Below, one piece after another: positions 16,483 to 25,209 of a stretch of 64,000 bases of DNA. A model generated the notes under the pieces. It saw only the letters and a list, made by a program, of their open reading frames with translations, did not search any database and was not told the DNA's origin. Origin of the DNA: Streptomyces sp. NBC_00239 (lineage in GTDB: Bacteria; Actinomycetota; Actinomycetes; Streptomycetales; Streptomycetaceae). Both the position numbers and the translations under genes were made by a program. The stretch's first letter is position 1, and the number at the start of each line of letters is the position of its first letter. Location of the stretch: positions 4,154,001 to 4,218,000 of the forward strand of contig NZ_CP108095.1 of NCBI RefSeq assembly GCF_036194065.1, in the 5' to 3' direction.

Positions 16483-17616
16483 GTGGACTTCACCTTCACC
16501 GAGGAGCAGCAGGCCGCCGTCGAGGCGGCGAAGGCCGTCTTCGCGGACGTCGCCCCCGACCGGGTCCCCAGCCCCGCGCTGTCACCCGGCGCGGTCGCCG
16601 ACGACTTCGACCGGCCGCTGTGGGCCCGGCTGGCCGGCTCCGACCTGCTCGGCCTGGGCCTCGCCCCCGAGCACGGCGGCGCCGGCCTCGACACCGTCGC
16701 CCTCTGCCTGGTCCTGCGCGAATCCGCGCGGGTGCTGGCCCGGGTGCCGCTGCTGGAGCACTGCGCCACCGCCCTGGCCGTCCAGGCCCACGCGGGCCCC
16801 GCACTCGCCGGAGATCTGCTGCCCCGGGCCGGCCGCGGCGAACTGGTCCTGACCGCGGCCGCCGCCGGCCGCACCGGCCACGACCCGGCCGAGCTCGCCG
16901 TCACCGCCCGCCGGGACGGCGACCACTGGCTGCTCGACGGCGCGCAGACCGCGGTCCCCTGGGCGCACGGCGCCGACTTCACGGCCGTCCCCGCACACAC
17001 CGGCGACGGCGCGGCGGTCCTCGCCCTGGTCCGCCGGGACACCCCCGGAACGCACCTCGCCGACCAGTTCTCCACCAGCGGGGAACGGCTGGCCGAGCTG
17101 ACCCTGGACGCCGTACGGATCCCCGCCGCGTACGTCATCGAGGACGCCCGGGCGTGGGAGCGGCTGCGCCTGCTGCTCACCACCGGCACCTGCGCGCTGG
17201 CCCTGGGCCTGGGCGAGCGGGTCCTCGCGATGACCGGCTCGTACACGGCCAAGCGGGAACAGTTCGGCTTCCCCGTCGCCACCTTCCAGGCCGTCGCCGT
17301 CCAGGCCGCGGACCGCTACATCGACCTGCGGGCCATGGAGGTCACCCTCTGGCAGGCCGCCTGGCGCCTCGACAGCGGCGCGGGCGGCCCGCTGCCCGCC
17401 GCCGGGGACGTCGCGGTCGCCAAGATCTGGGCCTCGGAGGGCGTGCGCCGGGTCGTGCAGACCGCCCAGCACCTGCACGGCGGCTTCGGCGCGGACACCG
17501 ACTACCCGCTGCACCGCTACCACGCCTGGGCCAAGCAGCTGGAGCTGTCGCTGGGCCCGGCCGCCGCCCACGAAGAGGCCCTGGGCGACCTCCTGGCGGC
17601 CCACCCCCTCGCCTGA
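16483..17616 (+). CDS. Acyl-CoA dehydrogenase family protein
   Basis: The 377-residue flavoprotein has the acyl-CoA dehydrogenase layout: an N-terminal helical domain starting VDFTFTEEQQAAVEAA, a beta domain, and a C-terminal helical domain with YTAKREQFGFPVATFQAVAVQAAD and LHGGFGADTDYPLHRY. The usual catalytic glutamate region is hard to place, as in the steroid and side-chain FadE subunits that form heterodimers. The GTG at 16483 follows GGGAGG at good spacing. It stands after paaE but with its own operator-rich promoter, so it may belong to another acyl-CoA pathway. Substrate is unknown. Confidence 0.8.
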   Translation: MDFTFTEEQQAAVEAAKAVFADVAPDRVPSPALSPGAVADDFDRPLWARLAGSDLLGLGLAPEHGGAGLDTVALCLVLRESARVLARVPLLEHCATALAVQAHAGPALAGDLLPRAGRGELVLTAAAAGRTGHDPAELAVTARRDGDHWLLDGAQTAVPWAHGADFTAVPAHTGDGAAVLALVRRDTPGTHLADQFSTSGERLAELTLDAVRIPAAYVIEDARAWERLRLLLTTGTCALALGLGERVLAMTGSYTAKREQFGFPVATFQAVAVQAADRYIDLRAMEVTLWQAAWRLDSGAGGPLPAAGDVAVAKIWASEGVRRVVQTAQHLHGGFGADTDYPLHRYHAWAKQLELSLGPAAAHEEALGDLLAAHPLA

Positions 17617-17630
17617 CACCGCCGCCCCGC

Positions 17631-17720
17631 CACGCCCGCGGGCCCGCCCCCGACACGCCCGCGGGCCCACCCCCGCCACGCCCGCGGGCCCGCCCCCGAC
17701 ACGCGCGCGGGCCCGGCCGG
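17631..17720. repeat. Four tandem 23-bp repeats
   Basis: A 23-bp unit beginning CACGCCCGCGGGCCCGCC starts at 17631, 17654, 17677 and 17700; the last copy is degenerate and shorter. The array fills the space between the convergent acyl-CoA dehydrogenase and rhodanese genes. Each unit is palindromic around CCCGCGGG, so the block may also act as a terminator. Confidence 0.85.
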
Positions 17721-17759
17721 CACCTGCGCCGACCGGGCCCGTGACGAGGCGGGACAGAC

Positions 17760-18104
17760 CTACAGCACGAAGGCCGGGCTGCCGCTGTCGGTGACCATCG
17801 GGCGCCCGGCGGCCTCCCAGGCCTGCATCCCGCCGTCGATGTTCACGGCGTCGATCTCGTGCTGGAGCAGGTACTGCGTGACCTGCGCCGAGCGGCCGCC
17901 CACCCGGCACATCACGTGCACCCGGCGGCCGTCCTCGACGGCCTCCGTCAGCTCGCCGAAGCGGGCCACGAAACCGCTCATCGGGACGTGGAGGGCGCCC
18001 TCGACGTGACCGGCCTGCCATTCGTCGTCCTCACGGACGTCCAGGACGAACCCGTCGGCGGGCACGGCGGCGGCGTCCACCGAGGGGAGCGGACCGAAAT
18101 TCAT
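17760..18104 (-). CDS. Single-domain rhodanese-like sulfurtransferase
   Basis: This 114-residue protein is one rhodanese domain. It has the entry motif VLDVREDDEWQAGHVEGALH and an active-site loop with cysteine in MCRVGGRSAQV near residues 85-95, so it should be catalytically competent as a persulfide carrier. It is probably cytosolic, as no signal peptide is present. The gene is monocistronic with no informative neighbour. Confidence 0.88.
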   Translation of the reverse strand: MNFGPLPSVDAAAVPADGFVLDVREDDEWQAGHVEGALHVPMSGFVARFGELTEAVEDGRRVHVMCRVGGRSAQVTQYLLQHEIDAVNIDGGMQAWEAAGRPMVTDSGSPAFVL

Positions 18105-18225
18105 AACGCCTTCTCTCGTAGCTCGTAGCTCGAAGCCTGTGCTGCGTACCCGGGGCTCCCCGGCTCCCGGGATCCCGGGCTCGGCAGCCGGTCCGAACCT
18201 ATCCGACGGCCGCCCGGCCCACCGG

Positions 18226-19011
18226 TCAGCCGGTGAGCCCGGCCAGCTCGCTCTCGCGCTCCGCGACCTGCGCCAGCAGCTGCTCGGCGATCTCCTCCAG
18301 CAGCCGGTCCGGGTCGTCGGGCGCCATCTTCAGCATCGCGCCGATCGCACTGTCCTCCAGCTCCGCGGCCACCATCGTCAGCAGCTCCTTGCGCCGCGCC
18401 AGCCACTCCAGCCGGGCGTACAGCTCCTCGGCCTCGGTCGGCTGCGGCTGCTCCGGCTCCGGCCCGGCCGCCCACTCCTCGGCGAGCTCGCGCAGCTCCG
18501 CCTCGCCGCCCCGGGCGTACGCGGCATTGACCCGCACGATGAAGGCGTCACGGCGCTGCCGCTCCGGCTCGTCCCGCGCCAGGTCGGGATGGGCCTGGCG
18601 GACCAGCTCGCGGTACAGCTTGCGGGCCTCCTCCGAGGGCCGCACCCGCTCCGGCGGCCGCACCGGGCTCCCCGCGAGCATCGCCGCGGCGTCGTCGGGG
18701 ATCCCGTCGGAGCCCAGCCAGTCCTGGAACAGCTCGTCCACGCCGGGCATGGGCATGACCAGCGCCCGGGCCTCGGCGGCCTTGCGCACGTCCTCCGGAT
18801 CGCCGGTACGGGCGGCCCGGGCCTCCGCGATCAGCGCGTCCAGCTCGTCGAGCCGGGTGTACATGGGGCCGAGCTTCTGGTGGTGCAGCCGGGAAAAGTT
18901 CTCGACCTCCACCCGGAAGGTCTCCACGGCGATCTCGAACTCGATCAGCGCCTGCTCGGCGGCGCGCACGGCCCGCCCCAGCCGCGCCTCGGGCTGCTCC
19001 TCGTCACTCAC
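18226..19011 (-). CDS. J-domain-like protein with coiled-coil regions
   Basis: The 261-residue acidic protein has a J-domain-like core near residues 125-175: the segment EEARKLYRELVRQAHPDLA contains the HPD tripeptide required for Hsp70 stimulation, followed by FIVRVNAAYARGG. The flanking regions are Glu/Ala-rich helices likely to form coiled coils. There is no zinc-finger or Gly/Phe region, so it is a class C type. No dnaK gene is nearby; the partner and client are unknown. Confidence 0.7.
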   Translation of the reverse strand: MSDEEQPEARLGRAVRAAEQALIEFEIAVETFRVEVENFSRLHHQKLGPMYTRLDELDALIAEARAARTGDPEDVRKAAEARALVMPMPGVDELFQDWLGSDGIPDDAAAMLAGSPVRPPERVRPSEEARKLYRELVRQAHPDLARDEPERQRRDAFIVRVNAAYARGGEAELRELAEEWAAGPEPEQPQPTEAEELYARLEWLARRKELLTMVAAELEDSAIGAMLKMAPDDPDRLLEEIAEQLLAQVAERESELAGLTG

Positions 19012-19160
19012 CCGTCCAGCCTAGGCCCTCCCGCCCCCGGCAGACCCCCGGCCACCCCCCGGGCACCTTCCTCGGACGCCACCCCTCGGACACCTTCCCC
19101 AGCCCCCGTCTCCGGCACGTTCCTCGGACCCGTCTCCGGCACCTTCCCCGGGCACCTTCC

Positions 19161-20549
19161 TCAGACGCCCTCCTCCGCCGCCACCCGGCCCGCCCGCACC
19201 GCCGCCACCAGGTCCGCGTGGTCGGCCTCCGTGCGGTCCGCGTACGCCACCGCGAACGCCGCCACCGCCTCGTCCAGCTCCTCGCTCTTGCCGGCGTACC
19301 CCGCGATCACCCGCGGGTCCGCGCTGTGCGCGTGCGCCCGCGCCAGCAGCGCTCCCGTCAGCCGGGCGTAGTCGTCGAGCTGGCTCGGGCTCAGCGCCGC
19401 CGGGTCCACGCTGCCCTTGCGGTTGCGGAACTGCCGCACCTGGAAGGGCCGCCCCTGCACCGTCGTCCAGCCCAGCAGGATGTCCGAGACCACCTGCATC
19501 CGCTTCTGCCCGGACACCACCCGGCGCCCCTCGTGCTCCTCCGGCGCCGCCTCGAAGCCCACCTCCGGCAGGTGCGGCAGCAGCACCGACGGCCGCGCCT
19601 CCTTCACCTGGAGCACCAGCGGCTCACCCCGGTGGTCCAGCAGCAGCACCACGTACGAGCGGGTGCCCACGCTGCCCGTGCCGACCACCCGGAACGCCAC
19701 GTCGTGGATCGCGTACCGGGCCAGCAGCGGCAGCCGGTCCGGCTGCAGCGTGCCCAGGTACGGGCCCAGCGAGGCCGCCACCGCGGCCGCCTCCTCGTCC
19801 CCGACCCGCCGCAGTACCGGCAGCGCGTCCACGAACCGCCGCCCGCCGCCCGGCACGTCGTGCGTGGACTTCGCCGCGAACCGCGCGCTGGTGTTGTTGC
19901 GCGCCTTCTCCGCGACCTTCTCCAGCAGCCCCATCAGGTCCCGCACATCGGTGTGCGACACCAGCTCCTCGTCCGCGATGGCGTTCCACGCGTCCATCAC
20001 CGGCAGCTTCGCCAGCAGCCGCATCGTGCGCCGGTAGGCGCCCACCGCGTCCTGCGCCGCCTCCCGGCACACCTCCTCGGACGCCCCGGCCACCCGCCCG
20101 GCCAGCACCAGCGAGGCCGCCAGCCGCTTCACGTCCCACTCCCACGGCCCGAACACGGTCTCGTCGAAGTCGTTCAGGTCGATCACCAGGCGCCCGCGCG
20201 CATCGCCGTACAGACCGAAGTTCGCCGCGTGCGCGTCCCCGCACAGCTGCGCGCCGACCCCGGTGACCGGCGTGCCCACCAGGTCGTGCGCCATCAGCCC
20301 GGCCGCGCCGCGCAGGAACGCGAACGGGTTCGCGGTCATCCGCCCCACCCGTATCGGCGTCAGCTCCGCGACCCGTCCGGCGTTCGACTCTTCGACCGCG
20401 CGGACCGCGTCCGGCCGTCCCGGCCTCGGCGTGAGCGTCGCGTGCGCCGCCCGCGGGACCCCGGTCCGCAGCGCACGGCCCTCGGCGCGCGGGGCGCCCT
20501 GCACGGTCCGCGGCGCGAAGCCGGCCACCTCGGGAATGCGCTCACTCAT
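19161..20549 (-). CDS. DUF2252 family protein (kinase-like fold)
   Basis: The 462-residue protein is a DUF2252 member. Its core resembles aminoglycoside phosphotransferase-type kinases: QLCGDAHAANFGLYGDARG followed by VIDLNDFDETVFGPWEWDVKRLA, which look like a catalytic Asp-Asn loop and a metal-binding aspartate. Later blocks include DVAFRVVGTGSVGTRSYVVLL and the phrase QVRQFRNRKGS. The ATG at 20549 is preceded by an AGG-type site. Biochemical function of the family is not established. Confidence 0.8.
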   Translation of the reverse strand: MSERIPEVAGFAPRTVQGAPRAEGRALRTGVPRAAHATLTPRPGRPDAVRAVEESNAGRVAELTPIRVGRMTANPFAFLRGAAGLMAHDLVGTPVTGVGAQLCGDAHAANFGLYGDARGRLVIDLNDFDETVFGPWEWDVKRLAASLVLAGRVAGASEEVCREAAQDAVGAYRRTMRLLAKLPVMDAWNAIADEELVSHTDVRDLMGLLEKVAEKARNNTSARFAAKSTHDVPGGGRRFVDALPVLRRVGDEEAAAVAASLGPYLGTLQPDRLPLLARYAIHDVAFRVVGTGSVGTRSYVVLLLDHRGEPLVLQVKEARPSVLLPHLPEVGFEAAPEEHEGRRVVSGQKRMQVVSDILLGWTTVQGRPFQVRQFRNRKGSVDPAALSPSQLDDYARLTGALLARAHAHSADPRVIAGYAGKSEELDEAVAAFAVAYADRTEADHADLVAAVRAGRVAAEEGV

Positions 20550-20674
20550 GGTCAAACCTCGTTCTCGGTGGTCCCGGTCCCCGCCGCGCACCCGTACTCG
20601 GTGCACAGATCGACAATCGGACGACCGTACCGACCCTTGCAGTTTCACGGAAGTCACTGATATCCCATGACAGT

Positions 20675-20689
20675 TAGGAAACTTTCCTA
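20675..20689. promoter_or_regulatory. TAGGAAA-C-TTTCCTA inverted repeat upstream of GH5 gene
   Basis: A perfect 7-1-7 palindrome, TAGGAAACTTTCCTA, stands 28 bases upstream of the cellulase ATG in an AT-richer patch. It is probably an operator for carbon-source control of this secreted enzyme. It is not the CebR box (TGGGAGCGCTCCCA). Confidence 0.6.
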
Positions 20690-20716
20690 TCCCAGCGCAG
20701 CTCCAGGAGACCCCTC

Positions 20717-22207
20717 ATGAGAGCCCGTTCGCACGTCGCCGCCCTGGCCGCCGCACTCCTCACCGGCCTCGCCTCCCCCGCCCTCGCCTCCGCGGCCCTC
20801 CCGGCCGCCGCGGCCCCCGCACCGCAGGCCGCCCCCGCACCGCAGGCCGCGCCCGCGGCCGCCACCACCTACGAGGCCGAGACCGCCACCGTCTCGAAGG
20901 GCCTCGTCGAGTCCAACCACACCGGCTTCACCGGCACCGGGTTCGTCAACTACGACAACACCACCGGCAGTCACGTCGAATGGACGGTCAACGCCGCCCA
21001 GGCCGGCAACGCGACCCTCACCCTGCGGTTCGCCAACGGCAGCACCGCCGACCGCCCCATGAGCATCACCGTCAACGGCACCGTCATCGCCCCGGCCGTC
21101 TCCTTCGCCCCCACCGGCGCCTGGACGACCTGGTCCACCGTCTCCGTCACCGCGGCCCTCAAGGCCGGCGCCAACACCGTCCGCGCCACCGCCACCACCG
21201 CGAACGGCGGCCCCAACGCCGACCACCTCGCGGTCACCGCCGACGGCACGGTCCCGCCCGTCGGCGACACCCCCGTCGCCGTCAACGGCCAGCTCACCGT
21301 CTGCGGCACCAAGCTCTGCAACCAGTACGGCAAGCCCGTCCAGCTGCGCGGCATGAGCACCCACGGCACCCAGTGGTACAGCCAGTGCGTCACCGGCGCC
21401 TCCCTCGACGCCCTCGCCAAGGACTGGAAGGCCGACGTCCTGCGGATATCGACCTACGTCCAGGAAGACGGCTACGAAACCAACCCGCGCAAATTCACCG
21501 ACCTCGCCCACAAGTTCATCGACGAGGCCTCCAAGCGCGGCCTCTACGTGATCGTCGACTGGCACATGCTCGACCCCGGCGACCCGAACTACAGCTTCAG
21601 CCTCGCCAAGACCTTCCTCACCGAGATCGCCAACCGCCACAAGGACAAGAACAACATCCTCTACGAGATCGCCAACGAACCCAGCGGCGTCTCCTGGGCC
21701 TCCATCAAGTCCTACGCGGAGAAGACCATCCCCGTCGTCCGCACCATCGACGGCAACGCGCCGATCATCGTCGGCACCCGCGCCTGGTCCTCGTTCGGCC
21801 TCTCCGAGGACGGCACCGAGGCCGAGGTCGTCAACAACCCCGTCCGCGCCACCAACATCATGTACACGTTCCACTTCTACGCCGCCTCGCACGGCACCGA
21901 GTACCTGGAAGCGCTGTCCCGCGCCGCCGACCGCATCCCGGTCTTCGTCACCGAGTTCGGCACCCAGAACTACGAGGGCGAAGGCGCCAACAACTTCAGC
22001 CAGAGCCAGAAGTACCTGGACCTGATGGCCGCCAAGAAGATCTCCTGGGTCAACTGGAACTACTCCGACGACGAACGCTCCGGCGCCGTCTTCAAGACGG
22101 GCACCTGTAACGCCGGCGGCCCCTACACCGGCACCAGCCGCCTGAAGGAGGCCGGCGTGTGGATCCGCGACCGCGTCCGCACCGCCGACGACTTCCCCAC
22201 CAGCTGA
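20717..22207 (+). CDS. Secreted GH5 endoglucanase with N-terminal carbohydrate-binding module
   Basis: The 496-residue secreted protein should hydrolyse beta-1,4-glucan. A Sec signal peptide (ALLTGLASPALASAA) and a repeated PAPQAA linker are followed by a beta-sandwich carbohydrate-binding module (YEAETATVSKGLVESNHTGF, about residues 54-176; CBM35/CBM6-like). The GH5 catalytic domain runs from about 195. It shows YVIVDWHMLDPGDPN, the acid/base Glu321 in IANEPSG and the nucleophile Glu413 in VFVTEFGTQN. An unusual feature is that the CBM comes first with a short linker. The ATG follows AGGAGA. The inverted repeat at 20675 probably regulates it; a hairpin at 22234 ends it. Confidence 0.9.
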   Translation: MRARSHVAALAAALLTGLASPALASAALPAAAAPAPQAAPAPQAAPAAATTYEAETATVSKGLVESNHTGFTGTGFVNYDNTTGSHVEWTVNAAQAGNATLTLRFANGSTADRPMSITVNGTVIAPAVSFAPTGAWTTWSTVSVTAALKAGANTVRATATTANGGPNADHLAVTADGTVPPVGDTPVAVNGQLTVCGTKLCNQYGKPVQLRGMSTHGTQWYSQCVTGASLDALAKDWKADVLRISTYVQEDGYETNPRKFTDLAHKFIDEASKRGLYVIVDWHMLDPGDPNYSFSLAKTFLTEIANRHKDKNNILYEIANEPSGVSWASIKSYAEKTIPVVRTIDGNAPIIVGTRAWSSFGLSEDGTEAEVVNNPVRATNIMYTFHFYAASHGTEYLEALSRAADRIPVFVTEFGTQNYEGEGANNFSQSQKYLDLMAAKKISWVNWNYSDDERSGAVFKTGTCNAGGPYTGTSRLKEAGVWIRDRVRTADDFPTS

Positions 22208-22233
22208 CCCCCGCCTGACACCGGACCGCCGCC

Positions 22234-22259
22234 GCCCACCGCCGCCCGCGGCGGTGGGC
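22234..22259. terminator. Hairpin between GH5 gene and response-regulator gene
   Basis: Perfect 11-bp arms (GCCCACCGCCG and complement) with a four-base loop lie between convergent genes ending at 22207 and 22274. It can serve both. Confidence 0.75.
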
Positions 22260-22273
22260 ACCCGCAGGCGGCG

Positions 22274-22954
22274 CTACAGGCCCGCGTCCCTGGCCAGCAG
22301 CGCCGCCTGCACCCGGTTGTCGCACCCCAGCTTCGCCAGGATCCGGCTCACGTACGTCTTCACCGTCGCCTCGCTCATGTGCAGCCGCCGCCCCGCATCC
22401 GCGTTCGACAACCCCTCGCCCAGCAGCGCCAGCACCCCCAACTCCCGCTCGTTCAGCTCCGCCACCCGCTCCCGCGCCTCGGCCGCCGAAACCCCCTGCC
22501 GGCCCCGCCCCGCCCGGTCCGCACCCGCCGCCAGCTGATCCACCACGTGCCGGGTCGCCGCCGGCGACAGGTACGCGTCCCCCGCCGCGGCCGCCCGCAC
22601 CGCCCCGATCAGCTCCGCCGGCGCCGAGTCCTTCAACAGGAACCCCGCACCGCCCTCCGCCAGGGCCCGCAGCACGTTGTCCTTCTCCCCGAACGTCGTC
22701 AGGATCAACGCCCGCACCCCCGGCGCCGCCCGCCGCAGCTCACCCAGCGCCGTCAGCCCGTCCATCACCGGCATCTGGATGTCCAGCAGCACCACGTCCG
22801 GCGCGTGCGCCCGCGCGCACTCCACCGCCTCCCGGCCGTTCGGCGCCTCCGCGACCACCTCGATGCCCGGGTCCGACGTCAGGATCATCCGGATCCCCGC
22901 ACGGATCAGCGGCTCGTCGTCGGCGATGACCACCCGCACCACACCGCTCACCAC
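22274..22954 (-). CDS. NarL/LuxR-family response regulator
   Basis: The 226-residue protein has a receiver domain with acidic pocket ADDEP and phosphoacceptor Asp58 in VVLLDIQMPVMDG, the conserved threonine in LILTTFG and lysine in FLLKDSAP. A C-terminal LuxR-type HTH follows (LNERELGVLALLGEGLSNAD, ATVKTYVSRILAKLG). Translation starts at a GTG behind AGGAGGAG. It is downstream of its cognate kinase with a nine-base gap, and its output probably acts on the palindrome upstream of that kinase gene. Confidence 0.9.
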   Translation of the reverse strand: MVSGVVRVVIADDEPLIRAGIRMILTSDPGIEVVAEAPNGREAVECARAHAPDVVLLDIQMPVMDGLTALGELRRAAPGVRALILTTFGEKDNVLRALAEGGAGFLLKDSAPAELIGAVRAAAAGDAYLSPAATRHVVDQLAAGADRAGRGRQGVSAAEARERVAELNERELGVLALLGEGLSNADAGRRLHMSEATVKTYVSRILAKLGCDNRVQAALLARDAGL

Positions 22955-22963
22955 GCGCTCCTC

Positions 22964-24679
22964 CTACCTGTCCACCTCGTACGACGTCTTCTCGATCAGC
23001 TTGCCGCCCTTGAAGCAGAAGCGGAAAACCTGCTCCTCCTTCAGATCCTCCGACGTCTCCTCCGACAACAGCACCAGACAGTCGGACCCCTCCGGCGCCA
23101 ACGGCCCCGAACCGTCCAGCCCCGACGTCAGCAGATCACTGCCCTCCGGCAGCCGCGCCCGCACGCTCCGCTCCGAATCCCCGACCTTCACCCCGTCGTA
23201 CTGCGGCCGCCCGATCGTCGCCTCCCGCGCCGTCCCCACCACCATGTACAACAGCACCCCGCCCGCGATCAGCAGCAGCACCCCCGCCAACGCCGCGATC
23301 CCACACCCCAGCGCGACCCCCCGCAGCCTGCTGCGCCCGGCCCGGCCCGCCAGCTCCCGGTCCACGGCCGCCCAGTCCACCGGACTCCCGTCCCCGGGCA
23401 CCCCCGGCCCCCGCAACGGCACCGGCTGCGCCTGCTGCCCGAAGTCGTCGGCCGCGTCCACCGGCGCCACCACCGGCCCCGCCTGCTCCGCCCCGTACGG
23501 GAGCACACCCGCGACCCGGAACCCGCCGTCCGGCGATGCCCCCGCGTGCACCATCCCGCCGACCAGCCGGGCCCGCTCCCGCAGCCCCGTCAGCCCCTGC
23601 CCGCCGCTGACCACCTCACCGGCCCCCGGCCCGGCCGCCGGCCCGTTCGCGATCTCCACGACCAGCGAATCGTCCTCGTACCGCAGCTCCACCGCGATCG
23701 CCGCACCCGGCGCGTGCTTGTACGCATTGGTCAGCGCCTCCTGCACGATCCGGTACGCCGCGTGGTCGCACGCCGCGGCCAGCGCCCGCACCGGCCCCGA
23801 AACCGTCAGCCGCACCTCGGTGCCCGCCGCCCGTGCCGCCTCCACGACCCCCTCGATGCCCGCCACCCCGCGCGCCGCGGGCTGCGCGTCGTCCCCCGCG
23901 TCCGGCGCCTCCACCCCGTCCCGCAGGATCCCGACGACCTCCCGCAGCTCGTGCATCGCCGCCACCGACGCCTGCCGCAGCACCCCCACGGCCTCCCGCT
24001 GGCGTTCGGTCAGCGCGGGATCCACCTCCAGGGCGCCGGTGTGCACCGCGATCAGCGCCAGCTGGTGACCGAGGCTGTCGTGCATGTCCTGCGCGATCCG
24101 CTGCCGCTCCCGCAGCCGCGCCTGCCCCGCCACCATCTCCCGCTCCCGCAGCAGCTGGGCGTTGCGGTCCTGCATGGCGTGCAGCAGCGTCCGCCGCTGG
24201 TTCCAGTACCGGCTGGCCAGACCCGGCACCACCGTCGTCGCCAGGAAGATCAACGTCGCGAAGAAGATCATCTGGAGGAGCCTCAGCGGCTGCCCCTCGA
24301 CGGCCACCGACACCCCGACGCTCAGCACGAACGCCAGCGTGAACGCGACGATCGCCCGCCCCACCCCGACGATCCGCCGCCCCGCCGTCCAGCCCGCCAG
24401 GATCGTCACCAGCGCCATCCCGGCCAGCCAGCCGCCCAGCGCGCACGACACCACGAGCACCCCGGCCGGCATCCGCCGCCGCAACAACGAGAGGAACGCC
24501 ACACCGACCCCGGTGAGCGCCACCTTCCAGTCCGGATCCCCCGCGAGATCCGCGATGCCCGCACCCATCAGCGCCAGCATCCCGGCGAGCACGAACTCCG
24601 CCGCCACCCGGCGCCGGGGCCACGGATCCGGGCCCTTCAGCCAGCTCCAGCCCCGGCCCAGCTTCTCCTTCACGTCCAC
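22964..24679 (-). CDS. Sensor histidine kinase (HisKA_3) with extra C-terminal membrane-anchored domain
   Basis: This 571-residue kinase partners the response regulator downstream. Four to five membrane helices occupy residues 30-155. The dimerisation domain carries the phosphorylated His200 in RIAQDMHDSLGHQL, and a GHKL ATPase domain follows (NAYKHAPGA, GGQGLTGLRERARLVGG). Unusually, after the ATPase and a variable linker there is another membrane helix (about 452-481, AALAGVLLLIAGGVLLYM) and a 90-residue tail with VKVGDSERSVRARLPEG that would lie outside the membrane. The tail has two cysteines and may be an additional sensor. The start is a GTG; a 12-bp inverted repeat lies 40 bases upstream. 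Confidence 0.85.
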   Translation of the reverse strand: MDVKEKLGRGWSWLKGPDPWPRRRVAAEFVLAGMLALMGAGIADLAGDPDWKVALTGVGVAFLSLLRRRMPAGVLVVSCALGGWLAGMALVTILAGWTAGRRIVGVGRAIVAFTLAFVLSVGVSVAVEGQPLRLLQMIFFATLIFLATTVVPGLASRYWNQRRTLLHAMQDRNAQLLREREMVAGQARLRERQRIAQDMHDSLGHQLALIAVHTGALEVDPALTERQREAVGVLRQASVAAMHELREVVGILRDGVEAPDAGDDAQPAARGVAGIEGVVEAARAAGTEVRLTVSGPVRALAAACDHAAYRIVQEALTNAYKHAPGAAIAVELRYEDDSLVVEIANGPAAGPGAGEVVSGGQGLTGLRERARLVGGMVHAGASPDGGFRVAGVLPYGAEQAGPVVAPVDAADDFGQQAQPVPLRGPGVPGDGSPVDWAAVDRELAGRAGRSRLRGVALGCGIAALAGVLLLIAGGVLLYMVVGTAREATIGRPQYDGVKVGDSERSVRARLPEGSDLLTSGLDGSGPLAPEGSDCLVLLSEETSEDLKEEQVFRFCFKGGKLIEKTSYEVDR

Positions 24680-24718
24680 GCCCCGACCCTAGGCACCGGC
24701 CACCTCGGTGTCCGCTCT

Positions 24719-24745
24719 CTTTCGTCGCGCCCCGCGCGACGAAAG
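24719..24745. promoter_or_regulatory. Perfect 12-bp inverted repeat upstream of the kinase gene
   Basis: The arms CTTTCGTCGCGC and GCGCGACGAAAG are separated by CCC. The repeat lies 40 bases before the kinase GTG and 25 bases after the tRNA-Leu terminator region. Its position in front of a two-component operon makes autoregulation by the response regulator a natural reading; a second terminator for the tRNA is the alternative. Confidence 0.55.
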
Positions 24746-24769
24746 TCGCCGCCGTCCGCGCACACGAAG

Positions 24770-24800
24770 AAGCCCCGCGGATCTGTGATCCGCGGGGCTT
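24770..24800 (-). terminator. Terminator downstream of tRNA-Leu
   Basis: A perfect 14-bp stem (AAGCCCCGCGGATC and complement, loop TGT) lies ten bases after the 3' end of the tRNA on the minus strand. Confidence 0.85.
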
Positions 24801-24810
24801 CCGCTTGCTG

Positions 24811-24893
24811 TGGGCGAGGGGGGATTTGAACCCCCACGTCCCGAAGGACACTGGCACCTGAAGCCAGCGCGTCTGCCGTTCCGCCACTCGCCC
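24811..24893 (-). tRNA. tRNA-Leu (anticodon CAG)
   Basis: Read on the minus strand the 83-nt gene has a 7-bp acceptor stem (GGGCGAG with CTCGCCC), anticodon loop centred on CAG (GGCTTCAGGTGCC), a long class II variable arm (GTCCTTCGGGAC) and the T-loop GGTTCAAATCC. CCA is not encoded. Classic tRNA-Leu structure. Confidence 0.95.
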
Positions 24894-25209
24894 GAGTAGC
24901 TACCGGGGGGCTTCCCTTGCGGGCCGTTCCCCTGGCGACATCGGAACATTAGCACGTCGGACGGGGTGGAATCACATCGCTTTCCCCGCCCCCCGGCACC
25001 GCCCGCGACACCGCACCGGCCACCGCCGCCCGCCCCTCCCCTCCCGCTGTCCCCGCCAGGTGCGGGACACTGTCCGGGAGCCGCCTCTACGATCCCTTGT
25101 GAGGGGCAACACTCGTCCGCCGGACAGATAAGGGGAACCAGCCGATTTCCCCACGCGTGGATACGATCAGTAAGCAGTACCAGGGCGACAACGACGGAGG
25201 AGGTGCCCC
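24894..25209. other. Non-coding upstream region of fhaA
   Basis: About 316 bases without a convincing gene. It contains the promoter of tRNA-Leu on one side and of the fhaA operon on the other, a small inverted repeat GGGGAA/TTCCCC at 25132-25152, and the GGAGGAGGTG ribosome-binding site of fhaA at its end. Confidence 0.6.
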
